64,000 bases of DNA from Comamonas sp. SCN 65-56 (GTDB taxonomy: Bacteria; Pseudomonadota; Gammaproteobacteria; Burkholderiales; Burkholderiaceae_C). Location of the stretch: NCBI RefSeq assembly GCF_001724135.1, contig NZ_MEDS01000012.1, positions 1-64,000 of the forward strand, given 5' to 3'. Below, piece after piece: positions 49,453 through 58,572 of this stretch. The notes under the pieces are model-generated. The model saw nothing but the letters and a program-made list of their open reading frames with translations, was not told the DNA's origin and searched no databases. The first letter of the stretch is position 1, and every line of letters starts with the position of its first letter. The position numbers were made by a program, and so were the translations under genes.

Positions 49453-50316
49453 ATGCGTTCATCCCCTCTCATGCTTGGCGCCGTTGCCTATGCGCCCAAG
49501 GTCGTCACCATCTGGGAAGGCTTCAAGGCGTGGTTGGCAGAGCGCGGCTTTGCCATGGACTACGTCTTGTATTCCAACTACGAGGCGCAGGTGCAAGCGC
49601 AGTTCACGGGCGATATTGCATTCGCCTGGAATTCACCGCTGGCCTGGGTGCGGGCCGACCGCATGGCGCGCGCGCGCGGTCAGAGCGTGCGTTCGCTGGT
49701 GATGCGTGACACTGATCAGGACCTGCAGTCGGTGCTTGTCGTCAAGGCCGACAGCCCGCTGAAGCAATTGGCCGATCTGCGTGGCCAGGCGGTGGGCTTT
49801 GGCGCCATCGATTCACCGCAAGCCACGCTGATTCCGCTCGATCATCTGCAGCACCAGGGGGGCTTGGTGGGCGGACGTGAGTACGAGGTGTGCCGCTTTG
49901 ACGTGCTCGGCGGCAAGCATGGCGACCATATCGGCGGTGAACGTGATGCGGCGCAGGCCATGCTCAGAGGCGAAGTGGCGGCAAGCTGGATGATTGCCGG
50001 CAACTACCAGGCGTTCGCGCAAGAAGGGACTTTGCCAGCCGGCGGAACGCGCGTGCTGGCCACGACGAGCTTGTTCGACCACTGCACGCTTACCGTGAGC
50101 CCCGGCGTGGATGCGCAGGCGGCCGATCGCCTGGGCGGGTTGCTGCTGTCCATGGATTGGGACGATGCGCAGGTACGCCCGCTGCTGGAGCTTGAAGGTT
50201 TGCGCCAATGGCGCGCGGGGCGCACCAGCGGGTGGGCGCTGCTTGAACGTGCGGCAACGGAGCAGGGGTTTTATGACGCCAACGGTGGACTGCTCGCCAG
50301 CGACTATCGATATTGA
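49453..50316 (+). CDS. PhnD/SsuA-type substrate-binding-like protein without signal peptide
   Basis: A 287-residue PBP-fold protein of the PhnD family: MLGAVAYAPKVVTIWEGFKAW, GDIAFAWNSPLAWVRADRMA and ADLRGQAVGFGAIDSPQATL are characteristic. It lacks a signal peptide or lipobox and no permease or ATPase is nearby, so it is probably cytoplasmic, acting as a sensor or cofactor handler. It overlaps the following gene by 44 nt. Confidence 0.8.
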   Translation: MRSSPLMLGAVAYAPKVVTIWEGFKAWLAERGFAMDYVLYSNYEAQVQAQFTGDIAFAWNSPLAWVRADRMARARGQSVRSLVMRDTDQDLQSVLVVKADSPLKQLADLRGQAVGFGAIDSPQATLIPLDHLQHQGGLVGGREYEVCRFDVLGGKHGDHIGGERDAAQAMLRGEVAASWMIAGNYQAFAQEGTLPAGGTRVLATTSLFDHCTLTVSPGVDAQAADRLGGLLLSMDWDDAQVRPLLELEGLRQWRAGRTSGWALLERAATEQGFYDANGGLLASDYRY

Positions 50317-51484
50317 AGACTTGGGCTTCGATGCCGGGGCGCACCTGCTGGTCAAGCACGCGCTCGCGCACGTTGCGGTAGGTGGTCGGCTGCGTGTGAC
50401 CGGGCAGGGCGCGGGCTGGCAAGCGCCGCTTGCCCATTGGTGTCGCTCGCAAGGGCACGCCATCAGCCTTGAAGGCGAGGCCGCCGTGATTGCGCGCGGC
50501 AGTGCACAGACCGGGCGTTGGCGCGATGCGCTGGCCACCGGGCGCAGCGATCCGCACGTGCCGGGTGCGGTGCTGGAACAGGCCGAACCCGGTTGGGGGT
50601 TGGCCGCCCGCGGAGCACTGGTGGAGGCGGGCTCGCCCTCGTTTGCGTTTCGCCTGGATCGCAAGGAAGAAGTCTGGTGCGACAACGCGGCAGAGCTCTA
50701 TGCGCAGGCTGTCGCGGCGCAGTGGAACCCGGATACCGCATTGGACTGGAGCGTTTCATTCACGCACCCGCCCGAGATCGAGCAAGCTGTGTGCCAGGTT
50801 ATGACCTACATGGTGGAGAACGAGAACGCTGCGCTGCTCGTTCCCGCTCGCTTTCTTGGCCAGATCCACCCGCATTTCCGCGAGATGCAGGCAGCGCTTG
50901 CCATTCAGGTGGCGGACGAGGCGCGCCATATCGACGTCTTCACCCGCCGCATTCGCAAGGGCGGGCGTGAGCCCGCACTTTCCACCGCGGGTGGACAGGC
51001 GTCGCTCAAGACGCTGCTCGATGAGCCGGACTTTTCGATGGCGAGCTTTTTGCTGTCGGTACAGGGGGAGGGCAGCTTTGTTCATTTGCTGCAGTTTCTT
51101 GCCGAGCACGGGCCGGATCCGCTTACGCGCCAGATCTGCAAGCTGGCGGCGCGCGACGAGGCACGTCATGTGGCTCTGGGCATGTCCCACCTGCTCTATC
51201 GCCTGCAGGCTGGGCCTGCGCTGCGCCAGCAATTGGCCCGGGCGATGCAGCAGCGCCACGAGGGCTTGTCCGGGACTTCGGGTTTGAATGAGGAAGTGTT
51301 CGATGCGCTGATCCTGATAGGTGCAGGAGCCTTGGACATCGCGGCGCTGCGGCGAGGCTTTGAGCGTGTGCAGGCATTGGTGCGGGACATGGCCGGGGGG
51401 CGCTTTGCACGCTTGCTGCGCTTGGGTTTCGAGCGCGACGAGGCGCAGCGGCTTTCGCTGCTGCACACGCGCAATTTCATGTGA
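50273..51484 (+). CDS. TusA-like domain fused to a ferritin-like diiron domain
   Basis: A 403-residue protein. Residues 12-72 (IEDLGFDAGAHLLVKHALAH to HWCRSQGHAISLEG) look like a TusA/SirA sulfur-carrier fold but lack its conserved CPxP cysteine. Residues from about 170 form a ferritin-like four-helix bundle with diiron ligands in ENENAALLVPA, ADEARHIDVF, GEGSFVHLL and RDEARHVALG. The start at ATG 50273 lies within the previous gene; earlier starts in the track would overlap more. The function is unknown. Confidence 0.75.
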   Translation: MTPTVDCSPATIDIEDLGFDAGAHLLVKHALAHVAVGGRLRVTGQGAGWQAPLAHWCRSQGHAISLEGEAAVIARGSAQTGRWRDALATGRSDPHVPGAVLEQAEPGWGLAARGALVEAGSPSFAFRLDRKEEVWCDNAAELYAQAVAAQWNPDTALDWSVSFTHPPEIEQAVCQVMTYMVENENAALLVPARFLGQIHPHFREMQAALAIQVADEARHIDVFTRRIRKGGREPALSTAGGQASLKTLLDEPDFSMASFLLSVQGEGSFVHLLQFLAEHGPDPLTRQICKLAARDEARHVALGMSHLLYRLQAGPALRQQLARAMQQRHEGLSGTSGLNEEVFDALILIGAGALDIAALRRGFERVQALVRDMAGGRFARLLRLGFERDEAQRLSLLHTRNFM

Positions 51485-51503
51485 CCCGCGATCTGGATTC
51501 AGC

Positions 51504-53183
51504 GTGAGCCATCCTTCACTGTCGCAGGGCACAGCCTCCTGGTGGCGTGGTCCCATGTCCGCGCAGCGTGCGGTGCTGCTGCTCACGCTGTACCTGCTGC
51601 TCACGGCCAATTGGCCGCTGTGGCTGAGCCTGGCGCGTATTGCCCAGGGTCAGGGCGATGTGCTGTCGCTGGGTGTCCCCATGCTGGGCCTGCTCGCCAG
51701 TGCGACGCTGGCGGTGCTGGGCGTGACCGCCTGGTCGCGCGGCATGCGCTGGCTCTGGTGGCTCTTGCTGCTGGTGGCGGCGCTGGCGCAGTACTACATG
51801 CTGACCTACCGGGTGGTGATGGACCCGGGCATGCTCACCAACGTGATGCAGACCGATGTGCGCGAGACGCGCGATCTGCTCACCGCCCGTCTGCTGACGT
51901 CAGTGCTGCTGGTGATGACGCTGCCGACCTGGTGGTTGCTGCACCTGCAACTCCTGCCCGCTCCCTGGTGGCGCCAGATGGCGCGCAATGCGGGTTTGAT
52001 CGCGCTGGCGCTGGCGCTGGCAGGAGCCACCATCGCGCTGGGTTCGCGCAGCCTGGCGCCGCTGATGCGCAACCACACCGAACTGCGTTACCTGATGAAC
52101 CCGGCAGCGCCGCTGTTTTCGAGCGTGATGGCCGTGCACGACCAATGGTTCAGCCGCCCGCGTACCCTGGTGAAAATGACCGCAGGCGCGGCGCTTGGCG
52201 CGAGCCATGCCGGCAACCGACGGCCGCTGCTGCTGGCACTGGTGGTGGGCGAAACCGCGCGTGCGGACCATTTCGCGCTCAATGGCTATGCGCGTGCCAC
52301 CAACCCCGAGCTGGCCCGTCGCGATGATGTACTGAGCTGGCGCGACGTGTTTTCCTGCGGCACCAGTACCGCGGCATCGCTGCCGTGCATGTTTTCGCCA
52401 TTGGGGCGCGATGGCTTCCTCGCGCGCAGCGAGGACACGGAAAACCTGCTCGATGTCGTGCAAGCCGCCGGTCTTGCGGTGCTGTGGCTGGATAACCAGA
52501 GTGGCTGCAAGGGTGTGTGCGACCGCGTGCACCATGCGGATGCGATCGACGGCTTGAGCCCGCAGCAGCGCCAGCAGCTGTGCCCCGGCGGTGAATGCAG
52601 CGACGAGGCCATGCTGGCAGGGCTGGATGCGCGCATCGCCGCGTTGCCCGAGGCCGAGCGCGCGCGCGGCGTGCTGCTGGTGCTGCACCAGATGGGCAGC
52701 CATGGCCCGGCCTACTACAAGCGTTCAACGGCGGCGCAGAAAACGTTCGAACCCGAATGCCGCACCGAAGTGCTCTCCGACTGCGATCAGCAGGCGCTCA
52801 TCAACGCCTACGACAACTCCATCGTCGCCACCGATGCCTTTCTGGCCGGCACGGTGGATTGGCTTGCGCAGCGCTCGGCGCAAAGCGACACCGGCCTGCT
52901 GTACGTGAGTGACCACGGCGAATCGCTCGGAGAATACGGACTGTACCTGCACGGCATGCCCTACGCGGTGGCGCCCGACGTGCAAAAGCATGTGCCTATG
53001 CTTGCCTGGTTCAGCGCGCCACTGCAGCAGCGCCTGGGGCTTTCGCCGGTTTGTTTGCGCACGCATCTGGATGCGCCGCTGACGCACGACAACCTGTATT
53101 CGTCGGTGCTCACGCTGCTCGATGTGCGCTCGCCCAGCTACAACCGCGCGCTGGATCTGTTCGCGGCCTGCCGTCGTGAATAG
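51504..53183 (+). CDS. eptA: Phosphoethanolamine transferase (EptA-like)
   Basis: An inner-membrane sulfatase-fold enzyme with five N-terminal membrane segments and a periplasmic catalytic domain that adds phosphoethanolamine to lipid A. Catalytic features are LVVGETARADHFALNGYAR, the Thr nucleophile in SCGTSTAASLPCMFS and YVSDHGESLGEYGLYLHG. Paired cysteines are typical. GTG 51504 gives 559 residues; ATG 51555 is an alternative start. Its stop overlaps the next gene by 8 nt. Confidence 0.87.
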   Translation: MSHPSLSQGTASWWRGPMSAQRAVLLLTLYLLLTANWPLWLSLARIAQGQGDVLSLGVPMLGLLASATLAVLGVTAWSRGMRWLWWLLLLVAALAQYYMLTYRVVMDPGMLTNVMQTDVRETRDLLTARLLTSVLLVMTLPTWWLLHLQLLPAPWWRQMARNAGLIALALALAGATIALGSRSLAPLMRNHTELRYLMNPAAPLFSSVMAVHDQWFSRPRTLVKMTAGAALGASHAGNRRPLLLALVVGETARADHFALNGYARATNPELARRDDVLSWRDVFSCGTSTAASLPCMFSPLGRDGFLARSEDTENLLDVVQAAGLAVLWLDNQSGCKGVCDRVHHADAIDGLSPQQRQQLCPGGECSDEAMLAGLDARIAALPEAERARGVLLVLHQMGSHGPAYYKRSTAAQKTFEPECRTEVLSDCDQQALINAYDNSIVATDAFLAGTVDWLAQRSAQSDTGLLYVSDHGESLGEYGLYLHGMPYAVAPDVQKHVPMLAWFSAPLQQRLGLSPVCLRTHLDAPLTHDNLYSSVLTLLDVRSPSYNRALDLFAACRRE

Positions 53184-54615
53184 CGCTGCGCACACCTCCC
53201 AGGGTTCGTTCACTTCTGCCAGCGCGCTGGACCGCGCCGTCGTGGTGGCGGCTGTCGCACGCATCGAGCAGGGCGGGGCGCTGGAAGACGATGCACCGCT
53301 GCGCCAGGCCTTTGCCGCCGCAGCGGACCGGCCTGTGCAGGTACAGCAGCGCGCCTGGCTGCTGGGTGAGCGTCTGGGTGTGGTGGCCGAGCTGGCGCGC
53401 TGGCGGCGTGCCACGCGCCTTTGCGCTTTACTGCTGGCGCTGCTGCTCGCGCTGGCGGGCCTGCTCGCCGGGCGGGCGGTGCTGAGCGAAGCGCGCAGCA
53501 TCAACGCCATCGCGGCCTTTGCCAGTCTGCTGGGGTTGCACCTCGTGACGCTGGTGATGTGGTTTTTTGGCCTGCTCTGGGACATGAAGAGCGGCAGCCG
53601 CCACGGCGATTGGTCTCTGGGCCGCTGGGCCTTGGCCTGGGCCGCGCGCCTGCCGCCAGACCGCGGGCGGCATGCGCCCGAGATCTGGCAGGCCTTTGCC
53701 GCGCTGGTGCAGCGCCAGCGCCTGTGGCCTTGGCTTGCGGGTCTGCTCAGCCACAGCATCTGGGCGGTTTCGCTCACGCTCACGCTGGCGGTATTGCTGG
53801 CGGGGTTTGCCTTCCAGGCCTACGCGCTGCATTGGGAAACAACGATCCTGAGCCCGGCGTTTTTCCAGCGCTTTGTCGCCTGGACGGGCAGCTTGCCCGC
53901 GCTGCTCGGCTTTGCCGTGCCCGATGCCGATGCGGTGCGCGCCGTGGCTGCCCACCACACCGCCGATGCCGTGCAGCAGCGCGCCTGGGCCTGGTGGCTG
54001 ATTGGCTGCGTGGTGGTGTATGGCGTGCTGCCGCGGGCGCTGCTTGCGCTGCTGAGCCTTGCGCGCTGGCGCAGCGGGCTGGCGCGGCTGGCGGTGGTGG
54101 ACACGGCCGATCCGCAGATCCAGCAGATCGTGCGGCGCCTGGATGCGCTGGAGCCGCCGCCGGTGGTGGTCGATGCCGAGCGGCGCGGCGTGGCGCTGCC
54201 CGCGCGGGCCGAACGCGAACCCGGCAACGCCGCGGCAGGGGTGGTGTTGATCGGCTTCGAGCTCCCGCCCGAGCTCGCCTGGCCGCCGACGGAGCTGGCC
54301 GGCGCTGGTGGGGGCTGGAGCGTGAATCTCAGCGGTAGCGCCGAGGAGCGTGAGGCCTTGCACGCACGCCTGTTGCGGGAGCGGCCAGGCGCGGCGCTGG
54401 TGGTGGTGGCTGCGCCGGGCAGCCCCGATCGCGGCACGGCGCGCTGGCTGCGTGAACTGCGCCAGAGCGTGCCTGAGGTCGCCGTGCTGGCCACGGGCGG
54501 TGATGGCGTGGCGCGCTGGCGCCGTTGGATGGATTCAGAGGGTTTTGAGGATCTTGCGCTTATGGAACATGCGCAACAAGCTATTGAATGGATAGTGAAA
54601 AGGAGCCAGCAATGA
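53176..54615 (+). CDS. DUF2868 domain membrane protein
   Basis: A 479-residue membrane protein with four hydrophobic segments (such as ALLLALLLALAGLLAGRAVL and LHLVTLVMWFFGLLW) and a soluble C-terminal part. It fits DUF2868, which is regularly encoded immediately before a DUF3482 GTPase, as here. GTG 53176 overlaps the eptA stop; the last codons overlap the GTPase start (ATGA). Its role is unknown, possibly a membrane partner of the GTPase. Confidence 0.8.
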   Translation: MNSAAHTSQGSFTSASALDRAVVVAAVARIEQGGALEDDAPLRQAFAAAADRPVQVQQRAWLLGERLGVVAELARWRRATRLCALLLALLLALAGLLAGRAVLSEARSINAIAAFASLLGLHLVTLVMWFFGLLWDMKSGSRHGDWSLGRWALAWAARLPPDRGRHAPEIWQAFAALVQRQRLWPWLAGLLSHSIWAVSLTLTLAVLLAGFAFQAYALHWETTILSPAFFQRFVAWTGSLPALLGFAVPDADAVRAVAAHHTADAVQQRAWAWWLIGCVVVYGVLPRALLALLSLARWRSGLARLAVVDTADPQIQQIVRRLDALEPPPVVVDAERRGVALPARAEREPGNAAAGVVLIGFELPPELAWPPTELAGAGGGWSVNLSGSAEEREALHARLLRERPGAALVVVAAPGSPDRGTARWLRELRQSVPEVAVLATGGDGVARWRRWMDSEGFEDLALMEHAQQAIEWIVKRSQQ

Positions 54616-56030
54616 ATGGCCAGCCCTTGACCGCCGTGGTGGTGGGCCATACCAACGCGGGCAAGACCTCGCTGCTGCGCGCGCTCACGCGCCAGCGCGA
54701 TTTCGGCGAGGTGTCTGATCGCCCCGGCACCACGCGCCATGCCCAGGTGGTTGATCTGCGCATTGCGGGCGAAGTGCTGGCGCGCTTTACCGATACGCCC
54801 GGGCTGGAGGATTCCATCGCGCTGCACGGGTTTCTGGCGCAGCAGCCGGGCCAGACGCGGCTGGAGAAAATCCGCGCTTTTCTCGCCGGCCCCGAGGCCC
54901 GCGCCGCCTTCGAGCAGGAAGCCAAGGTGCTGCGCGCGCTGCTCGATGGCGCGGACTGCGCGATGCTGGTCCTGGATACGCGCGCGCCGGTGCTGCCCAA
55001 GTACCGCGCCGAGATCGAAATCCTCGGCTGGTGCACGCGGCCCATCATGCCGGTGCTCAACTTCACCGCCGACGCCGCCAGCCGCGTGCCCGAGTGGCAG
55101 GCCCTGCTGCGCGAATGCAGCCTGCATGCCCAGGCGCAGTTCGATGTGGTGGCGCCGCTGCATGGCAGCGAGCAGCAGCTCTACGCCGATCTGGCCACGC
55201 TGCTGCCGCCCGAGCGGCGCAGCCAGGTGGCCGCCATCGGCGCCGCGCTCTCGCAGGCCGCGCAGGAGCGCGAACAGGCCGGCTGGCGCATCGTGGCAAG
55301 CACACTGATCGACGTGGCCGCCATGCGTCGGCAAGTAGCGGCCGAGGTGCTGCAGGATGAGGTCAGGCGCGAGCAGTGCGTGCTTGAATTCCGGACCGCG
55401 CTGCGCGCCCATGTGCAGGCGGGCATGGATGCGCTGCTGGCGCTGCACGCCTTTCGCGCGGGCGATGCCGAATTGGCGGACCTGCCCGAGCTCGCGGGCC
55501 GCTGGAAGGACGACCTTTTCGACCCCGAACTGCTTGCGCAGGCTGGCATGCGCCTGGGCTTGGGCTCGGTGATCGGCGCCGGCGTCGGTGCGATCGCCGA
55601 TCTGCTGCTCGCGGGCCTGTCGCTGGGTGCCGCGACTACGCTGGGGGCTACCGTAGGCGGCGCCCTTTCGGGCGGTTGGCGGCCGCTGTGGCGCAAGCTG
55701 GAAAACCGGCTGAGCGGCGTGCAGGAACTGACCGCGGAAGATGCGCTGCTGTGGCTGCTGCTGCAGCATCTGCATGCCCTGGCGCTGGCACTGGCCAGTC
55801 GCAGCCATGCAGTGCAGGATGCCTTGCGCATGCCGCTGGCACCCGCCGCGGCTGCCGAGGGCCCGGAGACAACGACCGCCTTGCCGCGCGCGTTGCTGTC
55901 CAGCCTGTTGGTGGCGCGCAGCCACCCGGATTGGGAGCGCAAGGGTCGCGGCGCTGGCGGTGGCGAAGAGCGCGATCGCTTGGAGCTGCGCCTGGCAAAC
56001 CAGCTGGCCAGCGGGCCGGCGCTGGCGTAG
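54612..56030 (+). CDS. GTPase/DUF3482 domain protein
   Basis: A 472-residue protein. The N-terminal Era/Obg-like GTPase domain has the P-loop VVGHTNAGKTSLLRAL, switch I DRPGTTRHA and G3 FTDTPGLEDS. The C-terminal DUF3482 region includes a glycine-rich hydrophobic hairpin (GSVIGAGVGAIADLLLAGLSLGAATTLGATVGGA) that may insert into membrane. AGGAG lies 7 nt before ATG 54612. It is coupled to the DUF2868 gene. Its cellular role is unknown. Confidence 0.87.
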   Translation: MNGQPLTAVVVGHTNAGKTSLLRALTRQRDFGEVSDRPGTTRHAQVVDLRIAGEVLARFTDTPGLEDSIALHGFLAQQPGQTRLEKIRAFLAGPEARAAFEQEAKVLRALLDGADCAMLVLDTRAPVLPKYRAEIEILGWCTRPIMPVLNFTADAASRVPEWQALLRECSLHAQAQFDVVAPLHGSEQQLYADLATLLPPERRSQVAAIGAALSQAAQEREQAGWRIVASTLIDVAAMRRQVAAEVLQDEVRREQCVLEFRTALRAHVQAGMDALLALHAFRAGDAELADLPELAGRWKDDLFDPELLAQAGMRLGLGSVIGAGVGAIADLLLAGLSLGAATTLGATVGGALSGGWRPLWRKLENRLSGVQELTAEDALLWLLLQHLHALALALASRSHAVQDALRMPLAPAAAAEGPETTTALPRALLSSLLVARSHPDWERKGRGAGGGEERDRLELRLANQLASGPALA

Positions 56031-56054
56031 TGATAACTGCCAGGAAATTCAAGA

Positions 56055-56105
56055 ATTTTCAGGCTCTAGCGCTTGACTGCAAAGCGTCAGCAGCTATCGT
56101 TTTTA
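56055..56105. repeat. Dispersed imperfect palindrome, copy D
   Basis: On the minus strand CGATAGCTGCTGACGCTTTG, then CAGTCAAGCGCTAGAGCCTG: the best-preserved copy in the window and the basis of the shared pattern. It lies between the convergent GTPase and AhpD-like genes, touching the last codons of the latter, and could double as a terminator. Confidence 0.65.
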
Positions 56106-56681
56106 CTTCTTTTCGCGCGGCTGACGCCCCATCAGATAGAACTCCGGGTTGGGCATCATGCCGGAGAAGCTCGCCATGCGATTGGACAGGCCGAAGAACG
56201 CGGTGATGGCGGCGATGTCCCAGATGTCCTCATCGTCAAAACCGTGCGCATGCAGCCGCTCGAAGTCCGCATCCTCGATGGCGCTGGACTGCTCGCAAAC
56301 CTTGAGCGCGAAGTCCAGCATGGCGCGCTGGCGCGGCGTGATGTCCGCCTTGCGGTAGTTCACCGCCACCTGGTCGGTGACCAGCGGCTTTTTTTCGTAG
56401 ATGCGCAGAATGGCCCCATGCGCGACGACGCAGTACAGGCACTGGTTGGCCGCACTGGTGGCGACCACGATCATTTCGCGGTCGCCCTTGGAGAGACTGC
56501 CTTCCTCTTTGAGCATCAGCGCATCGTGGTAGGCAAAGAACGCGCGCCACTCGGCCGGGCGGCGGGCAAAGCCGAGGAACACATTGGGGATGAAGCCGGC
56601 TTTCTCCTGCACTTCCAGGATGCGAGTGCGGATGTCCTCGGGCAGGCTGTCCAGGGTGGGGGCGGGGTAGCGTTCGGTCAT
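56103..56681 (-). CDS. Peroxidase-related (AhpD/CMD-like) protein
   Basis: A 192-residue carboxymuconolactone-decarboxylase-fold protein. The redox pair and proton-relay His are in SAANQCLYCVVAHGAILR, as in AhpD-type peroxidases, and VFLGFARRPAEWRAFFAYHDALM is typical. The ATG at 56681 overlaps the methyltransferase stop (ATGA). It is probably a thiol-dependent peroxidase or related enzyme. Confidence 0.84.
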   Translation of the reverse strand: MTERYPAPTLDSLPEDIRTRILEVQEKAGFIPNVFLGFARRPAEWRAFFAYHDALMLKEEGSLSKGDREMIVVATSAANQCLYCVVAHGAILRIYEKKPLVTDQVAVNYRKADITPRQRAMLDFALKVCEQSSAIEDADFERLHAHGFDDEDIWDIAAITAFFGLSNRMASFSGMMPNPEFYLMGRQPREKK

Positions 56682-57979
56682 GGCTTTCTCCTGGGGGTGG
56701 CGCCAGCCTGTGGCGGCGCGTAGATGTACTCGCGGTTGAAGGGGTAGCACGATTGCGCGCCGCGCATTGTGCCTGTCTCCTGCCGTCCATCGGGATGGGT
56801 CATCAAGATCTGGTGCAGCGCCACCCAGCCCTGCTCAAAGCCCAGCGCGCAGCCCGCAAGATAGAGGCGATAGGCCCGCAGCGCCTGCTCACCCTGCTCC
56901 TGGCCGTGCTGGGCCACCAGGATGGCGCGCGCGCCGGGCAGCTGTGCCTCCAGAGCGTCCGACCAAGCCCAGAGGGTTTTGGCGTAGTGCGGGCGGATGT
57001 TTTCGGTATCCACCATCTCAAGGCCCGCCCTGGCGATCTCATGCAGTGCCACGCTTACGTGCAGCAGCTCGCCACCGGGGAAGATGTAGCGATCGATGAA
57101 CTCGCCCATCCCGGCGCCCAGTTCATCGTTGTCGACGCCGCCAGCGGTGATGCCGTGGTTCATTGCCAGGCCCCCGGGCTTGAGCAGGCGGCGCACGGTA
57201 GCGAAGTAGGACGGCATCTGCGCGCGGCCCACATGTTCGAACATGCCGATGGAGGAAATCTTGTCGAAGGGCTGATCCACTTGCAGCTCGCGGTAATCCT
57301 GCAGCAGCACGCGCACGCGGCCCGTGAGGCCCCGCTCCTCGATCTGCCGTTGCACATAGGCGTACTGGTTCTTCGACAGCGTGATGCCGGTGCCATCGAT
57401 GCCGTAATGCTCGGCGGCCCACAGCAGCATGCCGCCCCAGCCGGCGCCGATGTCCAGCAGCCGCTCGCCGGGCTTGAGCTGCAGCTTGCGGCAGATGTGA
57501 TCAAGCTTGGCCTCCTGTGCCTGCGCCAGGGTCATCTCGGGCGTGCGGTAGTAGGCGCAGGAATAGACCCGGTAAGGATCGAGCCACAAGGCGTAGAAAT
57601 CGTCGGAAATGTCGTAATGGAACTGGATGTTCTTCGCATCCTTGGCCGTGGTGTGCCTGGCCTTGGAGACATACCAGGCCAGTGTCTGGCGCCACCAGCT
57701 GGTGTGCTCGTCCTGCGCCGGATCGGTGCTCAAAAGCGCTTGCGCCGCAGCCATCAGATCGCGCACGCTGCCTTCGAACTCGACGCGTCCCTCGACGATG
57801 TCGGCGCCCACCGTGCCGATGGCGCCGGTGGCAAGCGCGGCGATCGCCGTCTGATCGTGCAGCTTCAGCGTGAGCGAAGCATGGGCCGGGCCCACGCTGT
57901 CTCCGCCCGGCAGCTGTATGCGCATGGGGACCGGAGACAGAGCCAATCGGGTTTCCAAGGCGTCGTACGGCAGTTTCAT
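56678..57979 (-). CDS. Cyclopropane-fatty-acyl-phospholipid synthase family methyltransferase
   Basis: A SAM-dependent methyltransferase of 433 residues. It has FHYDISDDFYALWLDPYRVYS, the SAM motif LLDIGAGWGGMLLWAAEHYG, and SSIGMFEHVGRAQMPSYF. An N-terminal domain of about 110 residues precedes it. Such enzymes add methylene or methyl groups to unsaturated phospholipid acyl chains. ATG 57979 has AAGGAGA upstream and replaces the longer start in the track. It is followed by the AhpD-like gene. Confidence 0.88.
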   Translation of the reverse strand: MKLPYDALETRLALSPVPMRIQLPGGDSVGPAHASLTLKLHDQTAIAALATGAIGTVGADIVEGRVEFEGSVRDLMAAAQALLSTDPAQDEHTSWWRQTLAWYVSKARHTTAKDAKNIQFHYDISDDFYALWLDPYRVYSCAYYRTPEMTLAQAQEAKLDHICRKLQLKPGERLLDIGAGWGGMLLWAAEHYGIDGTGITLSKNQYAYVQRQIEERGLTGRVRVLLQDYRELQVDQPFDKISSIGMFEHVGRAQMPSYFATVRRLLKPGGLAMNHGITAGGVDNDELGAGMGEFIDRYIFPGGELLHVSVALHEIARAGLEMVDTENIRPHYAKTLWAWSDALEAQLPGARAILVAQHGQEQGEQALRAYRLYLAGCALGFEQGWVALHQILMTHPDGRQETGTMRGAQSCYPFNREYIYAPPQAGATPRRKP

Positions 57980-58098
57980 CGCGCGGGTCTCCTTGTTGGT
58001 GTGTTGCGAATATCCAGTTCTAAAGTATTTCCTGTTTTCATTGAATGGGCATTGGCGAAAAACCCTGCCCTGCATGCAGTTTCGTGCCTTTGACGCAC

Positions 58099-58132
58099 AA
58101 AAAAGCCGCAAGAAAATTCATGCGGCTTTTCT
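58099..58132 (-). terminator. Rho-independent terminator after cytochrome c
   Basis: AAAAGCCGCA and TGCGGCTTTT form a perfect 10-bp stem with a 10-nt loop, flanked by A- and T-runs. It sits 29 nt after the cytochrome c stop and upstream of the methyltransferase gene. On the minus strand the stem ends in a T-run. Confidence 0.85.
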
Positions 58133-58160
58133 GGAGGCTGCGCCGCAGGGCGCAGTCGGT

Positions 58161-58466
58161 TTACTTGAGCGACAGAATCCAGTCGACCAGCTGTTTGGCC
58201 TCTGCTTCGTTGACATTGGCATTGGCCGGCATGGGAATCGGGCCCCAGACGCCGGAGCTGCCCTTGAGAACGGCCTTGATCAGCTGCGCTTCGGCATCTT
58301 TCTGGCCGGCGAACTTCTTGGCCACGTCCTTGTAGGCCGGGCCCACGACCTTTTTGTCGACGCTGTGGCAGGCCATGCAGTTCTTGGACTTGGCCAGCGC
58401 TTCGTTGGCGAAGGCGGGTGAGGACGCGGCAAATGCCAAGGTCATGGCAATCAAAGCAGCTTTCAT
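58161..58466 (-). CDS. Class I cytochrome c (c551/c8-like)
   Basis: A 101-residue periplasmic cytochrome c: signal peptide ALIAMTLAFAASSPAFA, haem attachment CMACH, and the distal Met in GPIPMPANANV. It carries electrons between periplasmic enzymes and terminal oxidases. It is monocistronic, with a strong terminator downstream and GGAG before the ATG. Confidence 0.93.
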   Translation of the reverse strand: MKAALIAMTLAFAASSPAFANEALAKSKNCMACHSVDKKVVGPAYKDVAKKFAGQKDAEAQLIKAVLKGSSGVWGPIPMPANANVNEAEAKQLVDWILSLK

Positions 58467-58572
58467 GGTGACTCCTTTACGGTTGGCTGGAAATACGGTC
58501 TGTATAACGCTATTCTAGTAACTGGCGTTGACCGGACCGGTCGGTGCACCATTATTTACCTTGGAGCAGCTT

